64,000 nucleotides of DNA from Corynebacterium sp. HMSC074A01 (GCF_001831515.1 NZ_KV825630.1:164804-228803); one strand, 5' to 3'; shown: positions 24,947 through 35,800, counted from the first letter of the stretch. Translations and numbers: made by a program. The notes: generated by a model from the letters alone, not told the origin.

Positions 24947-26089
24947 CTATCCATCAAACGGAAACACCGACATCGGGATCACATACGCCCCTCTCGAAGC
25001 CCCACGGTGCGCAAGTTCGCTGAGCTTTGCAAGACGTTTCCCTTCCGCATCAACGCGGGGATCTGCAAACGAAAAGGAATGCACGCGTAGGCTTTCCGCA
25101 CCGTCCCTCGGCTGAGTGACCACATGTGCTTGCTCACCGTCGATGGTGACAGACACGGCCCGTCGATCCGCGCCAATGAGCGGCTCAGATTCCCTGGCAA
25201 CCTGGCTCACCAGGTCTACTTCCGTCACGGTGCCGCGGTGAGAAACAAACGACACGTTGCCTTGCCTGTAGCGAGAAGAGCTGTTGAGTCCCGGTGCGGG
25301 CAGTGTTTTCAGCTTCCCCTCGTGCTGCAAAGCTGGCTCCGTGCTAGCGCCATCGACAGAAAATACATCTGCGCCGCCGGAGCCATCGGGGAACGCAATG
25401 TAGGAGGGCTCTTCTCCGCATCCGAGGGCGGAGAAGAATTCCGATGCGACGACGCCGGACGGGTCGCCGTCGATAAGTGCTTCGGACAGCAGCCCACTTT
25501 CGCCCATCCGCACAAGTGTGAGTCCACTGCCGTCATCTTCATCGCGTTCTATCCAGACTGCGGTCTTGTCATCGCACGCCCTCAGCGCAACTGGCCGCAG
25601 ATCACGCGTGACCACGCTTGTCGCGTCTTTGGTGGCAAGGACGATACGGCTCGCGTACGCGCTCGAGTTCCCGCTTTCGTTGAAAACGAAAACTGCTGTT
25701 TCAGCGTTTGCCGATCCAGCTGACGTTGACTGAGTCGGCAGTCCCAGATTCGCAATCGGCCTCACGTGGAGTTTCTTGAACTGCGAATCAAAAACAACCA
25801 GCTGGTCCCTATCCGGAGCCACAAAGTCTTCGCCGAGTCTTTGCATCGATGGGTTGTACACCGGTGCAAGCTCCGCGAGGGATCCTGCCTCATCCGCGCT
25901 CGCTACGAACACATAGTTGTGGTTGTCTGCGGAGGGAGCGGCGGAGACAGCACGAGCGATCCCAGCCCACTGCCACGAAGCGGAATCAGGCGTGGGCGCA
26001 GCGCTCTCGTCCGTGCACGAAGCAGCCCCAAACGCACATGCCGCCAGGATACCTGCCCCGAGGGCGCTCCTGAGTTGTCTTGCTAACAT
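24947..26089 (-). CDS. Putative lipoprotein (unknown function)
   Basis: 380-residue exported protein. Residues 1-24 form a lipoprotein signal peptide ending in the lipobox A-A-S-C (Cys25), followed by a Ser/Thr/Pro-poor mature domain. Mature sequence has several repeated short beta-type stretches ('YVFVASADEAGSLAEL', 'AETAVFVFNESG', 'HVVTQPRDG') that suggest a beta-propeller-like fold. I do not recognise the family. It is the second gene after the 125-residue protein gene (26 nt gap). Confidence 0.7.
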   Translation of the reverse strand: MLARQLRSALGAGILAACAFGAASCTDESAAPTPDSASWQWAGIARAVSAAPSADNHNYVFVASADEAGSLAELAPVYNPSMQRLGEDFVAPDRDQLVVFDSQFKKLHVRPIANLGLPTQSTSAGSANAETAVFVFNESGNSSAYASRIVLATKDATSVVTRDLRPVALRACDDKTAVWIERDEDDGSGLTLVRMGESGLLSEALIDGDPSGVVASEFFSALGCGEEPSYIAFPDGSGGADVFSVDGASTEPALQHEGKLKTLPAPGLNSSSRYRQGNVSFVSHRGTVTEVDLVSQVARESEPLIGADRRAVSVTIDGEQAHVVTQPRDGAESLRVHSFSFADPRVDAEGKRLAKLSELAHRGASRGAYVIPMSVFPFDG

Positions 26090-26115
26090 TGCCGATCTTT
26101 AGGATCTGCCGCGGT

Positions 26116-26493
26116 TTAGGCGCCGTGGAGCGCCGCTTCGATCAGCCACGTGAGGTCGAAGCGGTAGTGCTCCTCGCCCCCATCCAGGTAGGTTTCCGCC
26201 ATGTAGATGAGGAACTCGACCCACCTCGCCTGGTTCGCATCCGCCACCCAGGTGGCAAGGCTCATAGAAGCGGGAAGGAAGATCGTCCACGTCTGGTCTG
26301 GGTTATCGCTCACGCTGACTTCTGCAGGCAGCTGCGTCCAGTCGTGATCCTTGAGCTGCTGCTCGATTGCTGCTTGCAGCGCATCAGCGTCGTATCCGCC
26401 CTGGCGCACCTCATCGTGATTCCAGGAGAGCTTTACGATGTCGAGCTCCCCGCGCGTATTACGGTTCGTGCGCTCTGCTTCTTCGTTGGCCAA
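26116..26493 (-). CDS. Conserved hypothetical protein
   Basis: 125-residue soluble acidic protein, no signal peptide. The start is TTG, chosen because AAGGAG sits 6 nt upstream and no ATG is available. Tryptophan-rich segments ('KLSWNHDEVRQGGYD', 'WTIFLPASMSLATWVADAN') are notable. It is followed by the lipoprotein gene at 26089, probably one transcript. Family not recognised. Confidence 0.6.
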   Translation of the reverse strand: MANEEAERTNRNTRGELDIVKLSWNHDEVRQGGYDADALQAAIEQQLKDHDWTQLPAEVSVSDNPDQTWTIFLPASMSLATWVADANQARWVEFLIYMAETYLDGGEEHYRFDLTWLIEAALHGA

Positions 26494-26596
26494 TGTGGTC
26501 TCCTTCTCTTAGCAGACTAAGCAGTACGCTACGGGCCAAGTGTATACACGCCCAACACATACAACTACCGGCTCGCAGGTACGCTACGCTCAGACT

Positions 26597-27199
26597 ATGC
26601 GAATCCTCCCGGCCCTCTCGCTTGTTGCAATCCCCTGCCTTATCTTGAGCGGATGCAGCGGTGATACAGAATCCCAAGAACAACCCGCAACCATCACGGT
26701 GACGCAAACGACGGTCCAGTCCAATTCACCAGATGCCACGGACCAGCCGGCGGCGTCCGAGCAGCAGACGGAGCCGCAGGAGGAAACACAGGAAGAAGCA
26801 CCTGCCTCCCCTGCCCCAAATGCTGGTTACACCATCAACCCGGGCCAGATCGGCGGGGACTGCGGCACAACGGCAGACGGGATGACGCTAAGCGCCGCGG
26901 ACGCAACCTCATGTGAGTTTGCCGGCGCGATGTACGAGGCGGGTATAAACGCCGAGTACCGATGGAGGCAGCTCAGCCCAGACAGAAATGGTGCCTACGG
27001 CGCTGAGCTCACTGTCGCCAGCCCCATCACCAAGGAGACTTACGAGATTTCCTGTGCGATCGGAAGCGATCAACGCTACCTGGGCTGTGGCGTATACGAC
27101 GACAACTCAGTCCACGTCTCCGTTGGTCCTGTCACCGACTACGGCGGCTGGACCTCTCGTCTCAACATCGTCGAGTACCAGCCCCAACCCCCGCAATAA
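26597..27199 (+). CDS. Putative lipoprotein (unknown function)
   Basis: 200-residue exported protein: signal peptide MRILPALSLVAIPCLI, lipobox L-S-G-C (Cys20), then a ~55-residue Glu/Gln/Pro/Thr-rich linker. A C-terminal domain (~80-195) follows with four cysteines that may form disulfides. This is the common actinobacterial plan of a lipid-anchored, envelope-exposed domain. No strong ribosome binding site. It is divergent from the 26116-26493 gene and ends at a terminator shared with the PspC gene. Confidence 0.7.
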   Translation: MRILPALSLVAIPCLILSGCSGDTESQEQPATITVTQTTVQSNSPDATDQPAASEQQTEPQEETQEEAPASPAPNAGYTINPGQIGGDCGTTADGMTLSAADATSCEFAGAMYEAGINAEYRWRQLSPDRNGAYGAELTVASPITKETYEISCAIGSDQRYLGCGVYDDNSVHVSVGPVTDYGGWTSRLNIVEYQPQPPQ

Positions 27200-27205
27200 A
27201 CGTCA

Positions 27206-27239
27206 AAAGGGCCAGCCACATCCACGTGGCTGGCCCTTT
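27206..27239. terminator. Bidirectional terminator between convergent genes
   Basis: Perfect 14-bp stem AAAGGGCCAGCCAC/GTGGCTGGCCCTTT with loop ATCCAC. It lies between the lipoprotein gene (plus) and the PspC gene (minus). Confidence 0.92.
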
Positions 27240-27253
27240 CTGTGTAGTGCCCG

Positions 27254-27472
27254 CTAGAACTCCGCCGGCATGATGGCCCAGGCCGCGAGGTAGGCCAGGA
27301 ACATCGGGAAAATGCCAAACAGGAGCAGGAAAACTGCGATCACACGCACGATCACCGGGTCGATGTTGAAGTACTGGGCGAATCCGCCGCAGACGCCGCC
27401 GATCACCTTGTCGGTCGTGGAGCGGGTCAGGCGCTTCGGAGCGTTGTTCGGGTTGTAGTTCTGGTAGGTCAT
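27254..27472 (-). CDS. PspC domain protein
   Basis: 72-residue small membrane protein. A short basic N-terminus leads into 'KRLTRSTTDKVIGGVCGGFAQYFNIDP', the PspC signature, and one long or two short membrane helices ('VIAVFLLLFGIFPMFLAYLAAWAIM'). PspC-domain proteins contribute to envelope stress sensing. ATG 27472 follows GGGGAG at suitable distance. Confidence 0.9.
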   Translation of the reverse strand: MTYQNYNPNNAPKRLTRSTTDKVIGGVCGGFAQYFNIDPVIVRVIAVFLLLFGIFPMFLAYLAAWAIMPAEF

Positions 27473-27583
27473 CTCGGTTACTCCCCTTCTTTGTGTGCCG
27501 CTGTTGTGTACGGTTCCCATTAAACGGAAAAACGCCAGCGGCGACAACGGGGTTTGCCCGGACATCTACCCTGATTTTTACCC

Positions 27584-28084
27584 CTAAGGGCTCATTGGCT
27601 GCGCGCCGCGGTAATCCGCGTGCCCCGGCACATTGGTCACGCCCAAGACGCTCGTGAAAAACGCGCGCAGTGGCGCAGCGGTCTCCGGGTCCATGTGATC
27701 GAAGACAAGCCGACGCACGCTTTCTACGTGCTCCGGGGCCGCAGCCTCGAGCCTGCGCATCCCCTCGTCGGTCAGGCACACGAGCACGCCGCGGGCATCC
27801 CCGGGGCTCTTCGCCTTGGTCACCAGCCCGCGCTTTTCCATCCGGGTGACCTGGTGGGAAGTCCGCGAGCGGTCCCAGTCCAAGACCGCGCAGAGGTCAC
27901 GCAGGCGCAGCGAGTGATTCTCGGCCTCGGACAGGCTCACCAGCACCGAGAACTCCGAGGAAGACAGGTCAGATTCCGCCTGCAGCGTGTCGTCGATTAC
28001 ACGCGAGATCTTTCTCGACGCCGCGAGCATGAGCCGCCAGAGTTCCTGCTCATCATCGTTGAGCCAGCGAGGATCAAGTGTCAT
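27584..28084 (-). CDS. MarR family transcriptional regulator
   Basis: 166-residue winged-helix regulator. The DNA-binding core 'LSSSEFSVLVSLSEAENHSLRLRDL' and 'DWDRSRTSHQVTRMEKRGLV' spans residues ~40-90, with the wing 'DARGVLVCLTDEGMRRL'. The single, isolated gene gives no hint of its target; MarR proteins usually sense aromatics or oxidants. Confidence 0.87.
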   Translation of the reverse strand: MTLDPRWLNDDEQELWRLMLAASRKISRVIDDTLQAESDLSSSEFSVLVSLSEAENHSLRLRDLCAVLDWDRSRTSHQVTRMEKRGLVTKAKSPGDARGVLVCLTDEGMRRLEAAAPEHVESVRRLVFDHMDPETAAPLRAFFTSVLGVTNVPGHADYRGAQPMSP

Positions 28085-28143
28085 GCGACTTACCTTAGTG
28101 GATGTGTCACGGTGCCTGAAATGAATGCCTTAGGTAAAACCTC

Positions 28144-30804
28144 TCACTGCTCGTCTGCATGCTTCAGCTCATCAATATGCACCGTCTTTGCCGCGGCGAC
28201 GCGGTCGAAGCGCTGCGGGAAGCACGTCAGCACGAGCACCTGCGCGTTCTTGCCCGCCTGGGTAAACAGCGTATTCATCAGCGCAAGTCGCTCTGGATCG
28301 GTGGCTCCGAGCGCGTCGTCCACCACCACGGGCACCGGGGCGGTCTCGCCGGTTTCGGTGACTAGGTCCGCGATGGCGAAGCGTGTGAGTAGGGCGAGCT
28401 GTTCTTTCGCGCCGCCGGAGAGGGACTGGAGGGGCACGGTGACGTCGCCAAGCGAGCGATCCGTAATCTGCAGCCCTTCGCCGAAGTTGAAATCGACGTC
28501 CTTGCCGTAGATCACGCGGGCGCGCTTGCGGATGGCCGCGTTGAAGGGCGCGGTGTACTTCGCTCGCGCTTCCTCGCGGCAGGCATAGAGCGTGGTGCGC
28601 AGCAGCTTGATCGCCTCGGCGCGGCGGGTGGCCTTGTCAAGCTCGGTCTCCGCCTTTTCCAGGCGTGCCTCGGCCTTGTCGGCCTGCTCGGCGGCACCGG
28701 TGGCTTGCTCGATGCGGCCACGCAGCTCGGTAATGCGGATGGTCGCCTCGTTCTTGCGTTGCTGCATGTTCGCCACGCGCGCCTGCTCTGCCTCGAGCAA
28801 TGTGTGGGCAAGCTCCACGTCGGCCTCGTCAGCAGCGGCGGCGAGCGTGTCCGCCTCCTGCGTCGCTGTTTCAAGCGCGGCTTCCGCCTCCTTGTGCGCG
28901 GCCTCGAGCGCCTCGCGCGGCTGCGCGTCTTCCGCAGCGGCGAACTCCTTGTCCGCGCCTGCTGCCTCGGTGGCCTTGGCCTCCACCCGCGCCTCCAGCA
29001 CCGCGAGTGCCTTTGCTGCTTTGAGCTCTGCGTAAGGTTTCAGAGCCGCCTCCGCCTGCTCCGCCTCGCGCTCGGCCGCGCCGAGTGCGGTGTGGGCGTC
29101 CCTGACCGCGTTTTCGGCGTCCGCCTCGTCGATGCTCTCAGCCTTGTCATCCACGCCCAGCGCCTCGGCGAGCTCTGCAATGCTCGCGGCCAGGCGCTCG
29201 TGCTCCGAAGCGAGCTCCTCGCGGTCGGCACCGGCGAGTACGTCCTCGCGTCGGCGGCGCGCGGCCTCTACTTCGGCGGCCTGCGCCTTGTGCGCATCGC
29301 GCAGGTCACGCAGCTCTTCGACGCTCTCGCAGCCGGCGGCCTCGAGCAGCTCGGCGAGCGCCGCTTCCGCCTCGCGGACCGCCTCGCGCGGGTCCTGGGC
29401 ACCTTGGGCGGCGCGGTAGGTCAGCTGAAAGCCTTCGATGTCGATGCGGGTGCCGTCGAAGACGTTGATTTCCGCCGACTCCGTGGCTTGGACTTCTACC
29501 GTCTCGCCGTCGACGGTGACCGTGCCGTCCTTACCGCTAAGCTCCACCTTGGACGAGGCCGCGTCGCGTAACTTGCGCTGCAGCGCGACCTCGTTTTCTG
29601 CGGTCTCAGCCGCGCGCACGTCGGCGTCCGTGATCTCTTTTGCAGGTGTGGCATCGAGCGCTTCGCGGTAGGCCTTCTCAGCCTCCTTGACGCGCTTCAG
29701 GTGCGCCTCCACCGTCGCATGCCGCTGCGTGGCGCGCGCGAAATCGCGGCGCTGCTCGGCCTTTTTCACTTCAGCGCGGGCCGCAGCCACGGCTTCTTTT
29801 GCCTTGGTGAGCCCCTCCCGCAGCTGCGTGACCTGCGTCTCCTCGTCTTCCGCGGCTTCACGCGCGGGCTCCAGCGATGTGCGTAGGTCTGCTTCCTCCT
29901 TGCGCAGTACCGCGACGCGCTCGGCCAACGCGGTGCGTGCTTCCAAATCCTGGGTCGCGCGTTTGCGCTCGTGCGCGGCTTGCTCGCGCTTCGCGTTCGC
30001 CTGCCCGAGCTTTTCCGCCAGTTCTTCTGCCGCCTTGGCCTCCTGCACGCGCTTTGCCAACGCCTCCTCTGCTCCGGGCAGTTCGGCGTCGACCTGGGCG
30101 ATCTCTTCCTCGCGGCGGGCGACTTCGTCGACGTAGCGGCTCAGGCTCTCAACCTCGGCTACACGTGCCTCATATTCCTCGCGGGCCTGCTCCACATCGG
30201 TCGCGAGTTTTTTAAAGCCCGCCTTCGGCTTCGGGTTCGCGGCGTTGGTCCAATACTTGGTGTATTCCGCGTCGACGTCCTGCATGAGTTGGGTGTCCTC
30301 CACCCCGGAATCGCCGTCGCCCTCGCCTGCGTCGAGCGCGGTGGCGATCGTGGGCACGCCGGCTGCTTGTACTGCGGGGTCGAGCTCGCCCTGGCGCAGG
30401 AACAGCGTCTCCATCAGCGTGCGGTCAAGGTGCTCATCCAGGATGCGGGCGAGCTCGTCGTCGGCGTTGCGGCCAGTGAAATTCTCCCGGCGCGGCGCAC
30501 GCACGGTCAGTTCCGCCTGCGCGGATTTCAGCCAGCGCTTGCGCACGGTGAATTCCACCTCGCCCACGGTCGCGGTGAGTTCGACCTCGGGGCCGACGTC
30601 CTTGTTCGCCGGGGCGTACTTGGCAATCTTTTTGCCCTTGGCGGAGTGGCGCTCGTTGAGCACCAGGTCGATGCCTTCCAGGATGGTGGACTTGCCTGCC
30701 TCGTTGGGGCCGTGGACGATGATCACGCCGGTCTCGGGCAGCTCTTTAAGCTCAAGGTGCTCGATGGCGCGGAAGTTCGTGATGGTCAGGGAGTGGATAC
30801 GCAT
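28144..30804 (-). CDS. SbcC/YhaN-like SMC-type ATPase
   Basis: 886-residue ABC/SMC-type ATPase with a very long central coiled coil rich in Ala/Glu/Arg. Walker A GPNEAGKST (32-40) is the variant seen in YhaN-type proteins. The C-terminal half-site has signature 'LSGGAKEQLALLTRFAIADLV' and Walker B 'VPVVVDDALGATDPERL', where Asp replaces the usual catalytic Glu. The CxxC zinc-hook of SbcC/Rad50 is absent (only one Cys, 'AGCESVEEL', in the coil region). It is 3 nt downstream of the metallophosphoesterase gene, its likely nuclease partner in DNA end processing. Confidence 0.85.
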   Translation of the reverse strand: MRIHSLTITNFRAIEHLELKELPETGVIIVHGPNEAGKSTILEGIDLVLNERHSAKGKKIAKYAPANKDVGPEVELTATVGEVEFTVRKRWLKSAQAELTVRAPRRENFTGRNADDELARILDEHLDRTLMETLFLRQGELDPAVQAAGVPTIATALDAGEGDGDSGVEDTQLMQDVDAEYTKYWTNAANPKPKAGFKKLATDVEQAREEYEARVAEVESLSRYVDEVARREEEIAQVDAELPGAEEALAKRVQEAKAAEELAEKLGQANAKREQAAHERKRATQDLEARTALAERVAVLRKEEADLRTSLEPAREAAEDEETQVTQLREGLTKAKEAVAAARAEVKKAEQRRDFARATQRHATVEAHLKRVKEAEKAYREALDATPAKEITDADVRAAETAENEVALQRKLRDAASSKVELSGKDGTVTVDGETVEVQATESAEINVFDGTRIDIEGFQLTYRAAQGAQDPREAVREAEAALAELLEAAGCESVEELRDLRDAHKAQAAEVEAARRRREDVLAGADREELASEHERLAASIAELAEALGVDDKAESIDEADAENAVRDAHTALGAAEREAEQAEAALKPYAELKAAKALAVLEARVEAKATEAAGADKEFAAAEDAQPREALEAAHKEAEAALETATQEADTLAAAADEADVELAHTLLEAEQARVANMQQRKNEATIRITELRGRIEQATGAAEQADKAEARLEKAETELDKATRRAEAIKLLRTTLYACREEARAKYTAPFNAAIRKRARVIYGKDVDFNFGEGLQITDRSLGDVTVPLQSLSGGAKEQLALLTRFAIADLVTETGETAPVPVVVDDALGATDPERLALMNTLFTQAGKNAQVLVLTCFPQRFDRVAAAKTVHIDELKHADEQ

Positions 30805-30807
30805 GGG

Positions 30808-31959
30808 CTAGTTCGCCTCCTGGGAGAGTCGGAACAAAAGGTTGACCGCGTCACGGGCGGTGGCATCACCCGCGGTGGCCTGGCCGATGAGTTCGTGCAT
30901 GGCCTGGTTGGCAAAACCGGTCAGCGGGAGGTTGTCCAGCTCGTCCTGGCTGGGTTCGAGGTGAAGATCCATGAGCCGCTCGCGCGGGTACAGCGCTGCG
31001 AAGACAGGCTCGAGTTCGCCCAGTTCCCGCTCCAAGGTGCGGGTAGCTTCTAACCCGAGCGTGCCGGTGAGCGTGTACTTAATCACGGTGCGGTCCTTGT
31101 CCGGGTACTCCCGCAGCTGGGCAATCACGACGTCGACGTCGTCTGCGTCGGCGACCTCCCAAAACAGCGCATCAAAGGTCCAGGTGCCGGTGCGGACCTT
31201 ATCCACCTGCACCTGTGCGCGCCCGTCCTGTTTGTCTATCTCCACGACCAGCGCGTTGCCGGAGTCGGCCTCGCCGCCGATCTCAGGGCCGGTGTGTTCT
31301 GCATAATCGGTGGTCTCCGGCGCCCCAGAGAACCAGACCTTCCCGCTCGCACCCAGAGACGCGGTCGAGTGCGAATCCCCCAGCGCAACATAGTCGACCA
31401 CCCCACGGTCCAACGCGTCTTCTAAGACGTCCAGCTGGATCAGCGCTTCAGTGTCTTCCTTGCCAAAGCCCTGAACCTGGCCGTGGCCGACCAGAATGCG
31501 CACGTCGTCGGTGGGCTCAAGACCGCGCACCACGCGCGCGCAGAGATCCTCGGAGGGGTGCTTGGTCAAAAGCGGCGCGCCGACGACCTCTACTCCTGCG
31601 GTGACCTCGACCGGCGCCTCGTCGGCAAGCACTGTGACATTGGGTATGTCCTCGGTGTGGCGGAAGACCGAATCGGCCACCAGCGGGTCGTGGTTGCCGG
31701 GAAGTAAGTAGACGGGCACGGGCAGGCGGCGCAGTGCCTCGAGCGCGCGGCCGAGCGTGCGCTTTTCTAAGGCGTTGTGTTCAAACACATCGCCGGCGAT
31801 CACGATAAAGGCGGCACCGCGCTCGCCTGCGAGCGTGCCGAGCGCGTCGATGGAGCGCTCGCGCGCCTCGTCGAAACGCGACTGCGCCTCCGGGCTTAAG
31901 AATTTTCGGGTCATCCCGATCTGCAGATCGGAGCTGTGGATAAATGTTGTTTTTGTCAT
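30808..31959 (-). CDS. SbcD/Mre11/YhaO-like metallophosphoesterase
   Basis: 383-residue nuclease-type calcineurin-fold protein. All metal-binding motifs are present: 'HSSDLQIG' (D9,H-type site), 'AGDVFEHNAL', 'GNHDPL', 'GHGQV' and 'GDSHS'. The C-terminal capping domain is typical of YhaO/SbcD relatives. ATG 31959 is chosen because MTKTTFIHSSDLQIG is the natural start; the longer frame only reads intergenic DNA. It is co-transcribed with the SbcC/YhaN-like gene. Confidence 0.88.
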   Translation of the reverse strand: MTKTTFIHSSDLQIGMTRKFLSPEAQSRFDEARERSIDALGTLAGERGAAFIVIAGDVFEHNALEKRTLGRALEALRRLPVPVYLLPGNHDPLVADSVFRHTEDIPNVTVLADEAPVEVTAGVEVVGAPLLTKHPSEDLCARVVRGLEPTDDVRILVGHGQVQGFGKEDTEALIQLDVLEDALDRGVVDYVALGDSHSTASLGASGKVWFSGAPETTDYAEHTGPEIGGEADSGNALVVEIDKQDGRAQVQVDKVRTGTWTFDALFWEVADADDVDVVIAQLREYPDKDRTVIKYTLTGTLGLEATRTLERELGELEPVFAALYPRERLMDLHLEPSQDELDNLPLTGFANQAMHELIGQATAGDATARDAVNLLFRLSQEAN

Positions 31960-32017
31960 GTCATTTACATCTACCAGGGCTCCCGGACACACGCTCGCCC
32001 ACTCTCGCACGAATGTG

Positions 32018-32833
32018 CTAATCCTCGTGGGTGAGGTCCTCGTAGAGCTCCTCGATGTCGGCCACCGCGCGCATCTGGTCGATGTTGGTAAAAGAGATGG
32101 ACTGCATCGCGGTCTGTAGCAGGTCCATGTCGGAGTCCTCGATCATCGGCGCGATCTTCGGGTGCGGCAGCTCGGGCAGCTCGTGGCCGGTCCAGAAGAA
32201 CTCGGAGCCCGGGACCGTGCTCTCGTGCGCAATCGAGGCGGCTTCCTCGCGCACGACCTGCTCTAAACCGGCGACGGTCACGTCCCGGAGGCTAAAGACC
32301 AGTGAGGGCGTGTCGTCCAGCTTCTTCGCTGCCTGATCCGCCACCGCAACGACGTGCTTGCACACCAGCGCGCTGTCCGGGCAGGTGCAGGAAGAATAGA
32401 CCTCCTCCGGCTGCGCAAAGAGCAGCACGTCGAGCACCTCGTCGTTGATATCGCCCTTGAGCGCACGGTCGACCGCCCCGGCCTCGCGCGCGAGGCGCCC
32501 GAGTGCCTCGCGGACCTCAGCAGCGGAGCGGAAAGGCAGCAGGATCGACACCTCAAACGGGTAGTTCTGGCTGCCCACGACCGAGGCCGTAATCCGTGCC
32601 CGGTCAAAGTGCAGGTCATGCACGTGTCCACCGGCAGCGTACTCTCGTCCGCGGGTCGCACGCCCGAGGTCGGTCTGCCGCACCGCCGCGTTGATCATCC
32701 GCATCGCGGGCTGGTTCATCGCACGCGCGGACATCACCCGCTCGCCGGTCTCGGCCGCTGAGGACACGCGCTTGCGCTGCCCAAAGTTGGCGTAGATGAC
32801 ATTGCCCTCTTGGGGGCGCTTCTTTTTTGTCAT
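32018..32833 (-). CDS. SWIM zinc-finger protein
   Basis: 271-residue protein with a canonical SWIM finger C-x-C-x6-C-x-H ('CTCPDSALVCKH', ~residues 145-156). SWIM domains bind DNA or proteins. Its gene overlaps the SNF2 helicase stop by one base, the common actinobacterial pairing of a HelZ-type helicase with a free-standing SWIM protein that probably acts as its cofactor. The N-terminus ('IYANFGQRKRVSS') is basic. Confidence 0.88.
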   Translation of the reverse strand: MTKKKRPQEGNVIYANFGQRKRVSSAAETGERVMSARAMNQPAMRMINAAVRQTDLGRATRGREYAAGGHVHDLHFDRARITASVVGSQNYPFEVSILLPFRSAAEVREALGRLAREAGAVDRALKGDINDEVLDVLLFAQPEEVYSSCTCPDSALVCKHVVAVADQAAKKLDDTPSLVFSLRDVTVAGLEQVVREEAASIAHESTVPGSEFFWTGHELPELPHPKIAPMIEDSDMDLLQTAMQSISFTNIDQMRAVADIEELYEDLTHED

Positions 32834-35800
32834 TACTCTTGCCTCCCTCGGTAGCTGATCAGGCGCGACAGATCCTCGGTGTCCAGCTCAGTAATCCAAC
32901 CCTCGCCTTCGCCGACGACGGTGCCGGCCAGCTGCATCTTGCCGTCGAGAATGTCCTGGATGGACTCTTCCATCGTGCCCTTGGTAATCATCTTGTACAC
33001 GGTCACGTCCTTGCGCTGCCCGATGCGAAAGGCGCGGTCGGTGGCCTGGTTTTCCACCGCCGGGTTCCACCAGCGGTCCATGTGCACCACCACCGACGCC
33101 GCCGTGAGGTTCAGCCCGGTACCGCCCGCCTTTAAGCTCAAAAGCATCGCGCGCGGCCCGTCGTCGCGCTGGAAACGTTCCACCATCGCGTCGCGCGCCG
33201 ACTTGCCCACCCCGCCGTGCAGAAACGGAATCTCCTCGCCGAGCTGCTCGGAAAGGTAGGGCTGCAAAAGGTCACCAAAGGCCTTGTACTGGGTAAAGAT
33301 CAGGACCCGCTCGCCTTGCTCCACGGCCTGAAAAAGCAGTTCCATGAGCTTGGCTACCTTGCCGGAGCGCTGCTTGCCCTTGACGGTGACCGGCGAGCCG
33401 TCGCCAAGAAAGTGCGCGGGGTGGTTGCACACCTGCTTAATGCGCGTGATCGTGGCCAGGACGAGCCCGCGCCGCGCCATCCCCTCGCGCCGCTCGAGCT
33501 CCTGCTTCGTGCTGCCCACCAGCGCGGTATACAGCGCTGCCTGCTCGTCGGTCATGTCGACGGCGATGACGTGCTCGCGCTTTTCCGGCAGGTCATCAAT
33601 GATCGCGGCATCCGTCTTCACCCGCCGCAGAATAAACGGCGCGGTCAGCCGCTGCAGCCGCTGCCCCATCTCCGCCGCCAGCTCCTCGTCGCGCTGCGAC
33701 TCAATCGCCTTGGCGAAATGATTGCGGAAAAACGCCTGCGAGCCCAGCATCCCCGGGTTCACCCAATCAAGCAGGCTGCGCAGCTCAGCCAGCTTATTTT
33801 CAATCGGGGTGCCGGTCAGCGCAATGCGGTGTCTTGCGGGTATTGCCCGCACGCTTTTCGACGCCTGCGTCCCCGAATTCTTAATCGCCTGCGCCTCATC
33901 ACAGACCACATGGTCCCACTCCACCAAGGCAAGCTCGCGCGCATCGCGGCCCACCACGCCGTAGGAAGTAATCACCAGGTCCGCTCCCGAGAGCTTTTCC
34001 ACCAGCTCCATCCCCTTTGCGCGCCCGCTGCCGTGGTGGACCACCACGTCCAAATCGGGCACGAAGCGGGCGGCCTCGCGCGCCCAGTTGCCCACCACCG
34101 AGGTCGGCGCGACCACCAGCGTCGGTCCCTGGACACGGTCCGCCTCGTGCTCGACGGCGAGCAGGGCCAGCAGCTGGAGGGTTTTGCCCAGCCCCATGTC
34201 GTCGGCAAGCACGGCCCCAAGATTGTTTCTCGACATGAAGTCGAGCCAATCCACACCGCGACGCTGGTACTCGCGCAAGTGCGCGTGCACCGTGTCCGGG
34301 ATTTCCACCCGCTCCGGGGCCGGGCGGTCCTGCCCGCCGAGAAGCGAAGTAAACCAGGTCGAGCCGGTAAATTCGATCGGCTCTTCCGTCAGCGACTCAA
34401 GCGCGAGCTGGCGCAGCTCCGCCGCAGAGACCACACCCTCACCCTCGTCTTTGAGCAGCTCCTCGTAGCGCTGCTGGGCCTGCGTTGCGGCCGCGCGCAG
34501 CGCTTCCGCATCGTCGGAGCCCGCGGCCTCTGCGAGCTCGGCAAGATTTTCCGCCCGCTCGACGGCAGCCTTGGCCTCCTCGAGCGCGCTGCGCTGCAGC
34601 TTCTTCATGTACTGGCGGGTGCGCGACAGGTCCTTCCCGTTGGCCAGCACCCACTCCCCGCGCAGTTTGATCAGGCCGGTCTTGGAGTTGATCAGCTCCT
34701 TCATCTCCGCCTCGGTCAGCTCGGTATCCCCCACCGAGATCCGCCAGTCGTACTCCACCAGCTGATCAAAGCCGATGCGGGTCACCGTGGAGGAATCATA
34801 AGGGTTCTCCGGCTTGCTCACCTTCAGCTTCGCCGAGGTCACCGCCCGCGACCACGCCTTCGGCAGCATGACGGTAAACCCTGCCTGCTGCAGTTTCGAC
34901 GCTTCGGTTTCCACAAAGCGCACGATCTCCTCAGTCGACAGGTAGCAATCCCAATCGCCGCTGCGCAGGTCGCGAAAACCCCCGTGGCGGCGGTAATCCA
35001 CCAGCTCGCTGACATCGATCGCGCGCTGCAACGTATCACGCAAGGTCTGCGCGGTCTGCGCGTCGTAATCCGACTGGCGCACCGGCCGCGGCGCGTCAGC
35101 GTCCGCGCGCACCTGCACCCGCACCGGCCACGTGAGCTCGCCGGTGGATTCGGCGGACTCGGCAGACTCCGCATCATCTGGCTCGTCGTCAGGTGCCTCG
35201 ACCAAGAACACCAGCTGCAGGTTCGCCGCGGTAATCGAGCCGCTCCAGTCGTTGATCTTGGACACCAACGAAGCACCACCCCGGCGCAGCGGCGTGCCGA
35301 AGACCAGCGAGGCCACAAAGTCGTGCCACGGGTACGGTCGCACCCGCGCCGGGACCCCCATCGCGTGCAGCCGCTCGGTGGCGATCCAGTGGGTAAGCGT
35401 CTGCGCCAGATCCTCGCTGATATTCGGGTCATTGAGCACAATCACCCCCGGGGCCGCCGCCACCATCTGCGCCAGCCACCCGCGCTCTTTGACACCCGTG
35501 CCCAGCTTAAACTGCGCGTAGAAGTGCGCATCCCGCTTCGGCACGTGAATGGTCACGCGCCCGGCGCGCACGAACTGGGCAAGCCCCTGGTAGGCGTGGA
35601 TCAGCCACTTGAGATCGGGGGCGAGGGTGGCGCGCTGGTCATCGTCGAGAAGCGAAAGCTTGTCCAAGGCCGCAACGGTGCGCGTCGGCGAGAACGTGGC
35701 CGTCGGTGCGCGCAGCGTAACCTGCTTGCCCTTCGGGGTTTGCAGCGTAATCGGCGCGCGGCCGCGAAAATGATTGCCCGCCAAAAGCTCCGTGACCAGC